A stretch of 64,000 nucleotides of DNA, from positions 1,984,001-2,048,000 of the forward strand of contig NZ_CP154840.1 of NCBI RefSeq assembly GCF_047301505.1. Reading direction: 5' to 3'. Each line of letters starts with the position of its first letter. The stretch's first letter is position 1. The notes below the pieces were generated by a model. The model worked only from the letters and a program-made list of their open reading frames with translations, was not told where the DNA came from and did not search any database. Shown piece after piece: positions 25,937 to 33,960 of this stretch. This DNA is from Lysinibacillus_B sp031181585 (GTDB lineage: Bacteria > Bacillota > Bacilli > Bacillales_A > Planococcaceae). Both the position numbers and the translations under genes were made by a program.

Positions 25937-25966
25937 TGAGGGGCTGGGCAGAAGGGAGGTGACAAA

Positions 25967-26185
25967 ATGAACGAAGTACTGGAGCTAGTATTTGAGCTGG
26001 CAGACGGCAAGTCTTTAACGCTTTCGGTGCCGAGTCCGAAGGCAGGGGTGACGGCTGCTGAGGTAAACGCTGCTATGCAGGTAGTCGTGGCAGCCAATGT
26101 CTTTTCACGTGAAGGGGCAGGTATTGTCGCAAAAAAATCTGCCCGAATCGTCGAGCGGGAGGTAACAGAATTCGAAATGAACTAA
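25967..26185 (+). CDS. DUF2922 protein
   Basis: 72 residues, DUF2922 signature (LELVFELADGKSLTLSVPSP). Second gene of the trio, ribosome site GGGAGGTGAC. No catalytic residues are apparent; DUF1659 and DUF2922 proteins look like structural or binding partners. A hairpin terminator follows before yvrJ. Confidence 0.8.
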   Translation: MNEVLELVFELADGKSLTLSVPSPKAGVTAAEVNAAMQVVVAANVFSREGAGIVAKKSARIVEREVTEFEMN

Positions 26186-26191
26186 AACAGA

Positions 26192-26219
26192 AGCTGGCGG
26201 GATGTCCCGCCGGCTTTTT
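26192..26219 (+). terminator. Terminator between DUF2922 gene and yvrJ
   Basis: AGCTGGCGGG (26192-26201) with CCCGCCGGCTT (26206-26216), then T5. It probably attenuates expression of yvrJ relative to the first two genes. Confidence 0.75.
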
Positions 26220-26233
26220 AAAGGCAGGTGAGA

Positions 26234-26362
26234 ATGTTGGAGCAGTGGATAACCTTCATCCAGGAAATCGGTTTTCCGGTCGCTGTATCGTTTTATTTGC
26301 TCTATCGTATAGAAAATAAACTCGATGCGATTCATACCGCACTTTTGGATGGAAGATCATAA
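26234..26362 (+). CDS. yvrJ: YvrJ-family small membrane protein
   Basis: 42 residues: MLEQWITFIQEIGFPVAVSF opens the chain, then YLLYRIENKLDAI, the YvrJ-family layout of one membrane helix followed by a charged amphipathic segment. Ribosome site AGGCAGGTG. It is the third member of the DUF1659/DUF2922/YvrJ trio. Function unknown; its size resembles phage holins, which is only a resemblance. Confidence 0.8.
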   Translation: MLEQWITFIQEIGFPVAVSFYLLYRIENKLDAIHTALLDGRS

Positions 26363-26475
26363 TTGTGAAGTAAAGTTTCACACATTTGTCCGAAAGCCTT
26401 CACGACTGCAATATTGTATTCTCTTATACAATTCGTTAAGATGAACATAATGATGGAAGAAGTGGAGAGAGATAG

Positions 26476-27093
26476 ATGAAAAAGAAATATGCTCTAGCAG
26501 CTATGCTGCTGCTTGTCGCTGCTCTTGTAAGTGCGTGCAGTAATTATAAATTCAAGGCGACGACAAACTACGAAGTACAAGATTTCACTGTAACGAATCA
26601 TCGAGGGGAAGAGATGTCATTAGAAGACTTGAAAGGGAAGCCGTGGCTGGCGATGTTCATTTTTACAAATTGTACGACGATCTGTTCACCAATGACATAT
26701 AATATGACAGAAATCCAGGCTTCATTGAAGGAACGCGAGGTAGAGGACTATAATATCGTGGCGTTCTCGGTCGATCCGGAGACAGATCAGCCGGAAGTAT
26801 TAGCGGAATATTTGAGCCGCTATGATGTACCGGATGAGGCAAAATGGAACCTTGTCACAGGCTATGACCAAAAATTCATCGAACAATTCGCGCTAAACTC
26901 GTTTAAAACACTCGTGAAAAAGCCGACTGATCCAGAGCAAAATCAAGTCCTCCATGCAAATACCTTTTTCCTTGTAGATGAAAACGGGGTAGCTGTGAAA
27001 AACTATTCCGGCTATTCAGAGCAAGAAGACGGTGTCCCTTATGACACGATTGCCATCGATATGGAAACATTAATTGAAGAAGGTTCACAATGA
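26476..27093 (+). CDS. SCO1/SenC copper chaperone lipoprotein
   Basis: 205 residues. Lipoprotein signal (VAALVSACSN, Cys about 21), thioredoxin fold with the copper-binding CxxxC in FTNCTTICSP (about 70), the partner His in VLHANTF (about 157), and the DPETDQP loop (about 97). Equivalent to BsSco/YpmQ, which helps assemble the CuA centre of cytochrome c oxidase outside the membrane. GTGGAGAGAG ribosome site. A possible 7-bp inverted repeat ATTGTAT/ATACAAT (26413-26432) lies in its promoter region. Confidence 0.92.
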   Translation: MKKKYALAAMLLLVAALVSACSNYKFKATTNYEVQDFTVTNHRGEEMSLEDLKGKPWLAMFIFTNCTTICSPMTYNMTEIQASLKEREVEDYNIVAFSVDPETDQPEVLAEYLSRYDVPDEAKWNLVTGYDQKFIEQFALNSFKTLVKKPTDPEQNQVLHANTFFLVDENGVAVKNYSGYSEQEDGVPYDTIAIDMETLIEEGSQ

Positions 27094-27103
27094 TTAATGG
27101 ATA

Positions 27104-27130
27104 GTCGTCACATATGTGGCGGCTTTTTTG
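27104..27130 (+). terminator. Terminator after SCO gene
   Basis: GTCGTCAC/GTGGCGGC stem (27104-27123) with T6 tail. Confidence 0.75.
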
Positions 27131-27562
27131 TTGCTTTCCAAACTTTTATTTGGGAATGCTATTTTGAATGGCTGTAAATACCTCTTTCTTTATCGAATCA
27201 TCGTATTATAGTTTATTTTTCGTTCAAGTGCTTGAATCCTAGTTTGGCTCTCGGCAGCCGGGATCCTTTCACTGTTTACACTCGATTTTCCTGCCGTTTA
27301 TTAGCTCGGCGTCTCTTAATAACTAACGTTTCTAACATAAAAGATATGGTTGAGAAACGCACGGAAAATTATTTTGTGCTATATTTATTTGTCATTTACA
27401 GGATAACCATTGTGAACCTGACACTTTCACTTTATTCAACAATCCCATCCATTCTAATTAGATGGTTATATAATAATTGTTTTTTGAACAGAATATTAAC
27501 ATAATCGTTATTTTATAAAAATGGTTTATTTTAGCGGAATATGTATCAGGAGGGTTTGAAAT
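27131..27562. other. 432-bp intergenic region
   Basis: No supportable gene. A 90-codon frame at 27232-27504 has no ribosome site and low-complexity leucine/isoleucine content. There is an inverted repeat CGTTTCT...AGAAACG at about 27328-27360 that could be an operator for the SDR gene. The AT-rich 27500-27540 part presumably holds its promoter. Confidence 0.4.
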
Positions 27563-28306
27563 TTGGGTAAATTAGACGGCAAGACAGCAATCGTAACGGG
27601 TGGAGCAAGTGGAATTGGTTTAGCAACGGTAAAGGCTTTCGCTGAAAAAGGTATAAAAACGGTGATCGCAGATTTTAACGAAAAAGGCGGTAAAGCTGTT
27701 GAAGAAGAGTTGAAAGCTGCTGGACTAGATGTTCTGTTTGTTCAGGTAGATGCGGGTAATGAAGAATCCGTAAAAAACCTTGTAGCAAAAACCGTGGAAC
27801 ACTATGGGAAATTAGATATTATTGTGAATAACGCAGGCATCGGTGGGTTAGGAGAATTACACGAATTAACCTATGAAGATTATCACAAAATCATTAAAGT
27901 AAACCAAGATGGTGTATTTTACGGTATGAAATATGCCATTCGTGAGTTTTTAAAAACCGGCGGCGGCGTAGTATTAAATACAGCCTCTATCTTAGGGTTG
28001 GTGGGGGAAGCTGGTGCGTTTGCTTATGCAGCGACTAAAGGTGCAGTAGTTCAAATGACAAAAGCCGCTGCCCTTCAATATGCTACTCGTAATATTCGAG
28101 TGAATGCTATAGCTCCGGGTTATATTGAAACAGCTCTTGTGAACAAAGAAGCACTTGGAGATTTCTATGATGGGCTTGTTGCAAGGCATCCAATTGGAAG
28201 GCTTGGCAAATCTGAAGAAATCGCACATGCATTTGTTTTCTTAGCGGAAAATGATTTTGCAACAGGCGCGACTATTGCCGTTGATGGCGGTTATACCGCA
28301 CAATAA
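27563..28306 (+). CDS. Short-chain dehydrogenase/reductase
   Basis: 247 residues, classical SDR. The NAD(P) motif TGGASGIG (about 13-20), NNAGIGG (about 90), and the catalytic Ser (about 143, NTASILG) and YAATK Tyr/Lys (about 156-160). DFNE after strand 2 suggests NAD preference. The closing IAVDGGYTAQ is the SDR C-terminus. TTG start with AGGAGGG 10 bases upstream. Substrate unknown; it is monocistronic with a palindromic terminator. Confidence 0.9.
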   Translation: MGKLDGKTAIVTGGASGIGLATVKAFAEKGIKTVIADFNEKGGKAVEEELKAAGLDVLFVQVDAGNEESVKNLVAKTVEHYGKLDIIVNNAGIGGLGELHELTYEDYHKIIKVNQDGVFYGMKYAIREFLKTGGGVVLNTASILGLVGEAGAFAYAATKGAVVQMTKAAALQYATRNIRVNAIAPGYIETALVNKEALGDFYDGLVARHPIGRLGKSEEIAHAFVFLAENDFATGATIAVDGGYTAQ

Positions 28307-28320
28307 TTCCCTCCATTATA

Positions 28321-28355
28321 AAGCTTAATTTCTACGTAGAAATTAAGCTTTTTTT
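28321..28355 (+). terminator. Terminator of SDR gene
   Basis: A perfect 30-base palindrome (28321-28350), arms AAGCTTAATTTCTAC/GTAGAAATTAAGCTT, followed by T5-7. Confidence 0.85.
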
Positions 28356-28448
28356 ATTAGGGAAAAGCAATCAAAAAATAAAAATCATTAATAGATGTAT
28401 GAAATATGGGAGGTGAGATAAATATTAACACGATGGGAGGTGAAATCT

Positions 28449-28604
28449 TTGGAGCAAAAACCTAATTATTTTGACGGAAGTGTTCAGCATGAAAATGTCT
28501 CAAACAACGAGCCTCAATCAAATGAACCATTTCAACTAACAGATGAAATGCGCCGGAATATTGGTGGTAATCCTTATTACTATTCTGTGAATGAAAAAGA
28601 ATGA
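28449..28604 (+). CDS. 51-residue hydrophilic protein, unknown
   Basis: TTG start with GGGAGGTGAAATC upstream. Soluble, Asn/Gln/Glu-rich (VSNNEPQSNEPFQLT, then RRNIGGNPYYYSVNEKE). Codon content and ribosome site argue for a real gene; no family recognised. It lies alone 124 bases ahead of the azoreductase gene and could share its transcript. Confidence 0.5.
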   Translation: MEQKPNYFDGSVQHENVSNNEPQSNEPFQLTDEMRRNIGGNPYYYSVNEKE

Positions 28605-28727
28605 TGTTTACAGCGTTTTTATAACTGATCAGTACATTCCCCTTATTACTTAGAAAGCTAAATGTAACATTGCTTGAAAAAACATAGTAAAGCAACATGA
28701 AAATAATGAAACAGAAGGTGAAATAAG

Positions 28728-29363
28728 ATGGCAAAAGTGTTATATATTACGGCGCATCCTCATGATGATACACAATCTTTCAGTATGGCTGCTGGAAAGG
28801 CATTCATTGAGACATATAAAGAGGTAAATCCGAATGATGAAATCATTCATATTGACTTATATAAAGAGAATATCCCTCATCTCGACACAGATGTTTTCAG
28901 TGGATGGGGAAAGCTTCGATCTGGGCAAGGGTTTGAGGAGCTTTCTACAGAAGAAAAAGGAAAAGTGGAACGTCTCAATGAATTGAGTGAACAATTTATT
29001 TCGGGAGATAAATATGTTTTTGTAACCCCTCTATGGAACTTTTCATTCCCTCCGTTAATGAAAGCTTATATTGACTCTATTGCGGTTGCGGGGAAGACGT
29101 TCAAATATACGGAGCAGGGTCCAGTCGGCTTATTAACAGATAAAAAAGCACTTCATATTCAAGCTCGCGGAGGTATTTATTCAGAAGGACCTGCTGCTGA
29201 ACTAGAAATGGGTCATCGCTTTTTAAGTATCATCATGAATTTCTTTGGTATTCCTTCTTTTGAGGGCTTATTTATCGAAGGACATAATGCTATGCCCGAT
29301 AAAGCACAAGAAATCAAAGAAAATGGAATTGCTCGTGCAAAGGACTTAGCACATACATTTTAA
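28728..29363 (+). CDS. azoR: FMN-dependent NADH-azoreductase (AzoR)
   Basis: 211 residues. Flavodoxin-like AzoR/AcpD fold: KVLYITAHPHDDTQSFSMAA (FMN phosphate loop), VFVTPLWNFSFPPLMKAYID (FMN ring contact), and HIQARGGIYS (about 145). Reduces azo dyes and quinones with NADH; in bacteria it protects against quinone/thiol stress. Start ATG preceded by AAGGTGAAA. Confidence 0.92.
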   Translation: MAKVLYITAHPHDDTQSFSMAAGKAFIETYKEVNPNDEIIHIDLYKENIPHLDTDVFSGWGKLRSGQGFEELSTEEKGKVERLNELSEQFISGDKYVFVTPLWNFSFPPLMKAYIDSIAVAGKTFKYTEQGPVGLLTDKKALHIQARGGIYSEGPAAELEMGHRFLSIIMNFFGIPSFEGLFIEGHNAMPDKAQEIKENGIARAKDLAHTF

Positions 29364-29595
29364 TGAGTGGCGAAAAATAACAAATTTAGGCTGATTCAAA
29401 GCGTCTACTCTCATGTATGTGAGAAGGACCCTTGTGATTTAGCCTTTTTTAGAGGACGTTATTATGAGAATCTCTTTATCAGCTAGTCAACAAACGCCAG
29501 ACAGATGCCAAGTCTGTAGATATTGCTTCAGCAACAGTAATAGAGGGCTTATTTCGTATAGAAACTTAAATTCGCGCAATACAAATAAACGAAAG

Positions 29596-29626
29596 AAAAA
29601 AGCAGCCCCTCAATAAAAGGGGCCGC
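29596..29626 (-). terminator. Terminator of metIC
   Basis: On the minus strand GCGGCCCCT (29626-29618) pairs with AGGGGCTGC (29610-29602), followed by T6 (29601-29596). Confidence 0.8.
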
Positions 29627-29632
29627 CATATC

Positions 29633-30790
29633 CTATACCTTGGACGCTTTCTCCAAAGCCTGGGTAAAGTCTTCTAAAAGATCCTGCTCATTTTCAAGGC
29701 CAACTGAGAAACGTAGCAGACCGTCCGTAATCCCGCGTTTTTCGCGTTCTTCCGGCTCCATCGCTGCATGGCTCATCTTGGCTGGGTACGACAAGATCGA
29801 TTCTACGCCGCCGAGACTGACAGCAAATACCGGAATCTCCATCGCTTCTACAAATACTTTGGCTACCTCATAAGAGGGAAGGGTGAAGGAGAAGACAGCA
29901 CCGCCGGATGTTGATTGCTGCTGATGAATGTCTGCTCCTGGATGGCTGGCAAGTCCAGGGTAGTATACCTTCTCGACAAGCGGATGGCTGTCTAAAAACG
30001 CTGCGAGTACACCAGCTACTCGTGCCGATTCGTTAAAGCGGACAGCCGTTGTTTTCATATTCTGGATCAATGTAAAGGAATCCTGTACACCAAGAACCGA
30101 ACCAAAGGAATTTTGGATGAAATAGACTTGATCACTCAAATCCGCATCCTTTGTTACAACAAGTCCCGCCACGATATCCGAATGTCCTGATAAAAACTTT
30201 GTTGCACTATGAATGACAATGTCTACGCCAAGATCGAGCGGACGTTGATGGATCGGCGTCATAAATGTGTTATCAAGGAACGTCAGGGCACCAACTTCCT
30301 TTGCGATGGCGACTACACCCGCGATATCTGTAATACCAAGTGTCGGGTTCGACGGCGTCTCCATATAAAGCAGTTTTGTGTCCGGCGTCACCGCAGCGCG
30401 TACCGCTTCCAAATCAGTAAAATCAGCGAATGTATGGGTAATGCCAAAGCGCGGAAGCACCTTTGTAACAAAACGGTACGTTCCCCCGTAGACATCCTCT
30501 GTAATGACAATGTGGTCTCCCTTTGACAAAGTCATAAAGCAGGCAGAAACAGCAGCCATTCCCGTAGCAAAGGCAAATCCACGGTGACCGCCCTCCAGCT
30601 CGGCGATTGCCTTTTCGAGCGCCGCACGCGTCGGGTTGCCGGAGCGGGCATAGTCGTATTCTCCGAATTCATCCATCGATTCCTGATGAAACGTAGAGGA
30701 GAGGTACATCGGTACATTGACGGCGCCTTTTTTGTCAGTATAGCCCTCACGAACAGCACCGTGGACGAGCGAGGTTTCAATGCGGCTCAT
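29633..30790 (-). CDS. metC: MetC, cystathionine beta-lyase
   Basis: 385 residues, Cys/Met metabolism PLP family. PLP lysine in HSATKFLSGHSD (about 205), YARSGNPTR (about 50), ATGMAAV (about 84). Second gene behind metI, the same order as B. subtilis metI-metC. Cleaves cystathionine to homocysteine, pyruvate and ammonia. Its ATG starts directly after the metI stop, with GGAGGT inside the end of metI. Confidence 0.9.
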   Translation of the reverse strand: MSRIETSLVHGAVREGYTDKKGAVNVPMYLSSTFHQESMDEFGEYDYARSGNPTRAALEKAIAELEGGHRGFAFATGMAAVSACFMTLSKGDHIVITEDVYGGTYRFVTKVLPRFGITHTFADFTDLEAVRAAVTPDTKLLYMETPSNPTLGITDIAGVVAIAKEVGALTFLDNTFMTPIHQRPLDLGVDIVIHSATKFLSGHSDIVAGLVVTKDADLSDQVYFIQNSFGSVLGVQDSFTLIQNMKTTAVRFNESARVAGVLAAFLDSHPLVEKVYYPGLASHPGADIHQQQSTSGGAVFSFTLPSYEVAKVFVEAMEIPVFAVSLGGVESILSYPAKMSHAAMEPEEREKRGITDGLLRFSVGLENEQDLLEDFTQALEKASKV

Positions 30791-31906
30791 TTACTGTACC
30801 TCCGACCGAAGCAGGTCAAATACTTGCTTTAAATCTGCAATCAAGTCATCTGCTTCTTCAACTCCTACAGAGAAACGAAGCAGGCGGTCACATACACCGC
30901 GTGCTGTCCGCTCTTCATAAGGGATATCAGCATGTGTCTGAGTAGCAGGGTACGTAATAAAGCTTTCCACACCGCCTAAGCTTTCTGCAAACGTAATAAG
31001 CTTTAGGTTACGAAGGAACGGGTCAACAAGCTTAGCATCTTTTACACGGAAAGACAGCATACCGCCCTTACCTGTGTAGAGTACATCTGTCACAAGCTCC
31101 TCTTGCTCCAGGTAAGCTGCGATCTGCTTGGCATTCGCATCATGCTGTTTAAGGCGTAGATGAAGCGTCTTAAGGCCGCGGATGATAAGCCATGCATCCA
31201 TCGGTGAAAGAACGGCACCAGCACCATTATGAATATACGAAAGCTTTTCACAAAGTTCTGAACCTTTTGCAACCACAAGGCCGGCCAGTACGTCATTATG
31301 ACCGCCGATATATTTTGTAGCGCTATGTAAGACGATATCAGCGCCAAGCTCAATTGGACGTTGGAAATACGGTGTGTAGAATGTGTTATCAACAATCAAT
31401 AGCAAATTATGTTTCTTTGCCAGCTGATTGTAGGCAACAAGGTCGATTTCCTGCATAAGTGGATTCGTCGGTGTTTCGATAAACAGCGCTTTTGTATGCT
31501 CATTGATTAATGATTCTACTTCATCAACAGAAGTGAAAGGCGAGTATACAGGCTTAATATTGTAAGTATCGCTGTACACTTTGAATAGACGGTATGTACC
31601 GCCGTATAAATCTTCCGGGACAATCAATTCGTCACCAGGGGCAAATAGTGATAATACAAGCTGTACAGCGGCCATTCCCGAACTGCACGCAAATCCCATA
31701 TCTCCGCCCTCTAAAGAAGCAATCCCTTCTTCCAGAATCGTTCTAGTCGGATTTTTAGTGCGTGTATAGTCGAAGCCTGTTGATTCGCCAATGCCTGCAT
31801 GTTTATAAGCAGTGGAAAAGTAAACAGGCGGGTTAACAGCGCCCGTCTTTGCGTCGCTTAAATTCCCAAGTTGTACTAGCTTTGTCTCCATTTTACGATC
31901 AGTCAT
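30791..31906 (-). CDS. metI: MetI, cystathionine gamma-synthase/O-acetylhomoserine thiolyase
   Basis: 371 residues (B. subtilis MetI 373). PLP family: YTRTKNPTR (about 45), SSGMAAVQLV (about 70), PLP lysine in LHSATKYIGGHNDV (about 195). Joins O-acetylhomoserine with cysteine (or sulfide) to give cystathionine (homocysteine). ATG 31906 is chosen because a ribosome-site-like AGAAAGAGTG precedes it; an upstream start at 31945 lacks one. No S-box (SAM riboswitch) is visible upstream; a promoter TTTACT-17-TTTAAT can be read on the minus strand at about 31965-31993. Confidence 0.88.
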   Translation of the reverse strand: MTDRKMETKLVQLGNLSDAKTGAVNPPVYFSTAYKHAGIGESTGFDYTRTKNPTRTILEEGIASLEGGDMGFACSSGMAAVQLVLSLFAPGDELIVPEDLYGGTYRLFKVYSDTYNIKPVYSPFTSVDEVESLINEHTKALFIETPTNPLMQEIDLVAYNQLAKKHNLLLIVDNTFYTPYFQRPIELGADIVLHSATKYIGGHNDVLAGLVVAKGSELCEKLSYIHNGAGAVLSPMDAWLIIRGLKTLHLRLKQHDANAKQIAAYLEQEELVTDVLYTGKGGMLSFRVKDAKLVDPFLRNLKLITFAESLGGVESFITYPATQTHADIPYEERTARGVCDRLLRFSVGVEEADDLIADLKQVFDLLRSEVQ

Positions 31907-32008
31907 AACATCACTCTTTCTATGAAAATAAAATATACGCAACATTTAGAATGCGTCGATTATTAAACCAATTTACCATGTTAAAGTAAAGGGGACAACC
32001 TAAGAAAC

Positions 32009-32036
32009 GAAAAAAGCCTATCTTTTCAGATAGACT
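32009..32036 (-). terminator. mscL terminator, intact copy beyond element (and left target repeat)
   Basis: 32015-32036 is a 22-base exact duplicate of 32237-32258 (AGCCTATC-TTTTCA-GATAGACT). On the minus strand it forms the stem AGTCTATC/GATAGGCT followed by T6 (32014-32009), so this copy is the one that still terminates mscL transcripts. Confidence 0.8.
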
Positions 32037-32236
32037 CAGCCTGTTGACAAACGCTTTCATCCATCGTTGCTTGTCTCGCTCGTACCCTCATGAACTTAGG
32101 TTCTATTCGCGTCTTCGCTCGTCGACGCGCCTTGTCTGGCAAGCATTTTCAAGACAGGCTGGGTAAAACGTTACTTTATAAAACTCGCTGAAGAAACATA
32201 TAGACAAAGTCAAAAAGTGACTTTGTCTTCATTCAG
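32037..32236. mobile_element. MITE-like element inserted in terminator, copy 2
   Basis: 200 bp, differing from copy 1 at about 18 positions with one indel. Left end CAGCCTGTTGACAAACG; the reverse complement of the right end reads CTGAATGAAGACAAAGT. It keeps the inner CAGCCTGT/ACAGGCTG inverted repeat and the AGACAAAGTC/GACTTTGTCT hairpin. It is bounded by a 22-bp direct repeat that is itself the terminator stem-loop. The terminator T tract is beyond its left end, so its orientation to the terminator is opposite to copy 1. No ORF. Confidence 0.75.
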
Positions 32237-32258
32237 AGCCTATCTTTTCAGATAGACT
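32237..32258 (-). repeat. Right target duplication: terminator stem copy without T tract
   Basis: Exact 22-base repeat of 32015-32036; in the direction of mscL transcription it comes first but lacks a poly-U tail. Confidence 0.8.
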
Positions 32259-32282
32259 TGCAGTTTCTCTGCTAATCGAAGG

Positions 32283-32675
32283 TTAGTTTTTTCCTTCCTT
32301 TAGCAGATCACGGATTTCCTTGAGAAGTTCTTCCTTTGGATCGAGTGCCGGCGCCGCAGGTTCTTCTATGACTTCTTTTTTCTTGCGAAGGATATAGGTA
32401 TTAACAACCTTCAATGCCATGAAAATGGAAAACGAAATAATGAGGAAGTCAATGATGGATTGGATGAATGCACCAAATTTCACGGACGCAGAGCCATATG
32501 TCCAGACAAAATCATTTGTAAAGTCGATTCCGCCAGTCAGCACACCGATAACGGGCGTGATAATATTCTCGACAAGAGAAGTAACAATCGAATTGAAAGC
32601 GGCTCCTATCACGACCGCAATAGCAAGGTCCATTACATTGCCGCGCATAATAAATTCTTTAAATTCTTTCCACAT
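32283..32675 (-). CDS. mscL: MscL, large-conductance mechanosensitive channel
   Basis: 130 residues. N-terminal amphipathic helix MWKEFKEFIMRGNVMDLAIA, the first helix AVVIGAAFNSIVTSLVENII, the periplasmic loop, the second helix FLIISFSIFMALKVVN, and a charged C-terminal bundle (LLKEIRDLLKEGKN). It opens under membrane tension to release solutes on hypo-osmotic shock. GAAGGAG upstream. Terminator split by the repeat element at 32037. Confidence 0.96.
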   Translation of the reverse strand: MWKEFKEFIMRGNVMDLAIAVVIGAAFNSIVTSLVENIITPVIGVLTGGIDFTNDFVWTYGSASVKFGAFIQSIIDFLIISFSIFMALKVVNTYILRKKKEVIEEPAAPALDPKEELLKEIRDLLKEGKN

Positions 32676-32820
32676 TTTGTCGACAGCTCCTTCACATGAT
32701 ATATACTGATAGAGTAGAAGTTATTCATTTTAATAGTTTTCCAAATGGAATTCAACAATGTCCGGCTCTTTTGAGGAGAGTTCGGTCAAATCAACAATTT
32801 TTTGAAAGCTCGGTGGTAAG

Positions 32821-33528
32821 ATGGTTCAAAACAAGAAAAAAAAGAAGAAAACAAAGGTTACGCTGCCGCCCATTGTAAAGGTGTTTCTGATTCTGATCAT
32901 GATTCCGGCGACAATCGGTATTTATGTACTGGTGTATGTTGCCTGGCAGGAACTTCAGGAGCTCCCTCTTTTCCAGGAGCTTACCCATCAATCAGAAATG
33001 GATATCATTCAATCGAATTTTGACATACAAATTCCTGTAGAATATATCCCCATCTATATGGAAGCAGGGGAGCAATATAATGTGCCCTGGACATTGCTTG
33101 CCGCGCATCATCGTATTGAAACACGCTTTTCGACGATGAAAAAACTTGTTTCACCAGCGGGAGCAGAAGGACATCTGCAGTTCATGCCTTGTACATTTGT
33201 CGGCTGGGAACACCCGACATGCTCAGGTCTCGGTGAAGGAAATATTTCCGAAAAAGATAAAACCGACCCAGCTGTTATCGCCAAATACGGCGGCTACGGT
33301 GTAGATGCAAATGGTGATGGGGTGGCCGATCCGTTTGATATCGAAGATGCCATTTATTCAGCGGCGAATTTTCTATCCATTGCAGGTGCATCAAAAGGGA
33401 ATATAGAAAAGGCAATCTTCCAGTATAATCATAGTGATAAATATGTGAAAGATGTTCTGCATTACTATAATCTTTATAGTACGTACCAAGAAAAAATGGA
33501 GATGGTACTTGCTTCTAATGATGTTTGA
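32821..33528 (+). CDS. Membrane-anchored lytic transglycosylase-like protein
   Basis: 235 residues. Basic N-terminus (KKKKKKTK), one membrane helix (about 18-42), then an extracellular lysozyme-like domain. The predicted catalytic Glu is in AAHHRIETRFS (about 100); SPAGAEGHLQFMPCTF follows as in SLT/B. subtilis CwlT-like enzymes, and a loop with VDANGDGVADPFD (calcium-binding-like) precedes the last helix pair. Would cleave glycan strands of peptidoglycan. Divergent from mscL. Confidence 0.85.
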   Translation: MVQNKKKKKKTKVTLPPIVKVFLILIMIPATIGIYVLVYVAWQELQELPLFQELTHQSEMDIIQSNFDIQIPVEYIPIYMEAGEQYNVPWTLLAAHHRIETRFSTMKKLVSPAGAEGHLQFMPCTFVGWEHPTCSGLGEGNISEKDKTDPAVIAKYGGYGVDANGDGVADPFDIEDAIYSAANFLSIAGASKGNIEKAIFQYNHSDKYVKDVLHYYNLYSTYQEKMEMVLASNDV

Positions 33529-33537
33529 CAACAATGG

Positions 33538-33564
33538 AAAAGGACCGCTGGAAGCGGTCCTTTT
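33538..33564. terminator. Bidirectional terminator
   Basis: AAAAGGACCGCT (33538-33549) with AGCGGTCCTTTT (33553-33564), suited to both converging genes. Confidence 0.85.
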
Positions 33565-33589
33565 AGCTATCACCAATTCTATTCAAACA

Positions 33590-33847
33590 TTAAGTTGCTT
33601 TTCGCATTGAACGCATGATAAAGCTTACGATGAAAATCAGTACAATCGCACCGATTAGTGCTGGGAATACATAGAAGTCAGACACTCTCCAGCCCCAGTC
33701 TCCCAAAATCATGCTGCCGATCCATGAACCGATGATACCGGCGATAATGTTACCGATGACACCACCTGGTACATCCTTACCTAAAATTACACCTGCCAAC
33801 CATCCTAGAATACCACCAATAATCAAATACCAAATAAAGCTAATCAT
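33590..33847 (-). CDS. GlsB/YeaQ/YmgE-family stress membrane protein
   Basis: 85 residues, three helices with the glycine-rich family pattern GGILGWLAGVILGKDVPGG, then GNIIAGIIGSWIG. ATG 33847 is chosen; a TTG at 33859 would abut the AAAGGAG site. Family members are general-stress, membrane-resident proteins of unknown mechanism. A sigma-B-type promoter is readable upstream. Confidence 0.88.
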   Translation of the reverse strand: MISFIWYLIIGGILGWLAGVILGKDVPGGVIGNIIAGIIGSWIGSMILGDWGWRVSDFYVFPALIGAIVLIFIVSFIMRSMRKAT

Positions 33848-33904
33848 AATTGCCTTCAACTCCTTTTAATTAGTTTGTGTAATATGATAGCGTCTACTTA
33901 GTTA

Positions 33905-33929
33905 TTACCGATAGTACATAAAGTTAAAC
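33905..33929 (-). promoter_or_regulatory. Sigma-B-like promoter for GlsB-type gene
   Basis: On the minus strand GTTTAA (33929-33924), 13 bases, CGGTAA (33910-33905), close to the known sigma-B consensus GTTTaa-N12-15-GGGTAT. Fits the stress role of the gene. Confidence 0.55.
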
Positions 33930-33960
33930 ATTTTCATTGAAATACAATATGCCAAAAGGT

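Noticed and set aside
27232..27504. 90-codon open frame before the SDR gene
   Set aside because: No ribosome site and low-complexity leucine/isoleucine content; lies in an AT-rich leader.
29464..29613. 50-codon ATG frame and an overlapping frame reading ESLYQLVNKRQTDAKSVDIA
   Set aside because: No ribosome site. The second frame looks like a decayed fragment (perhaps an oxidoreductase C-terminus), but has a stop directly before it and no recognisable length.
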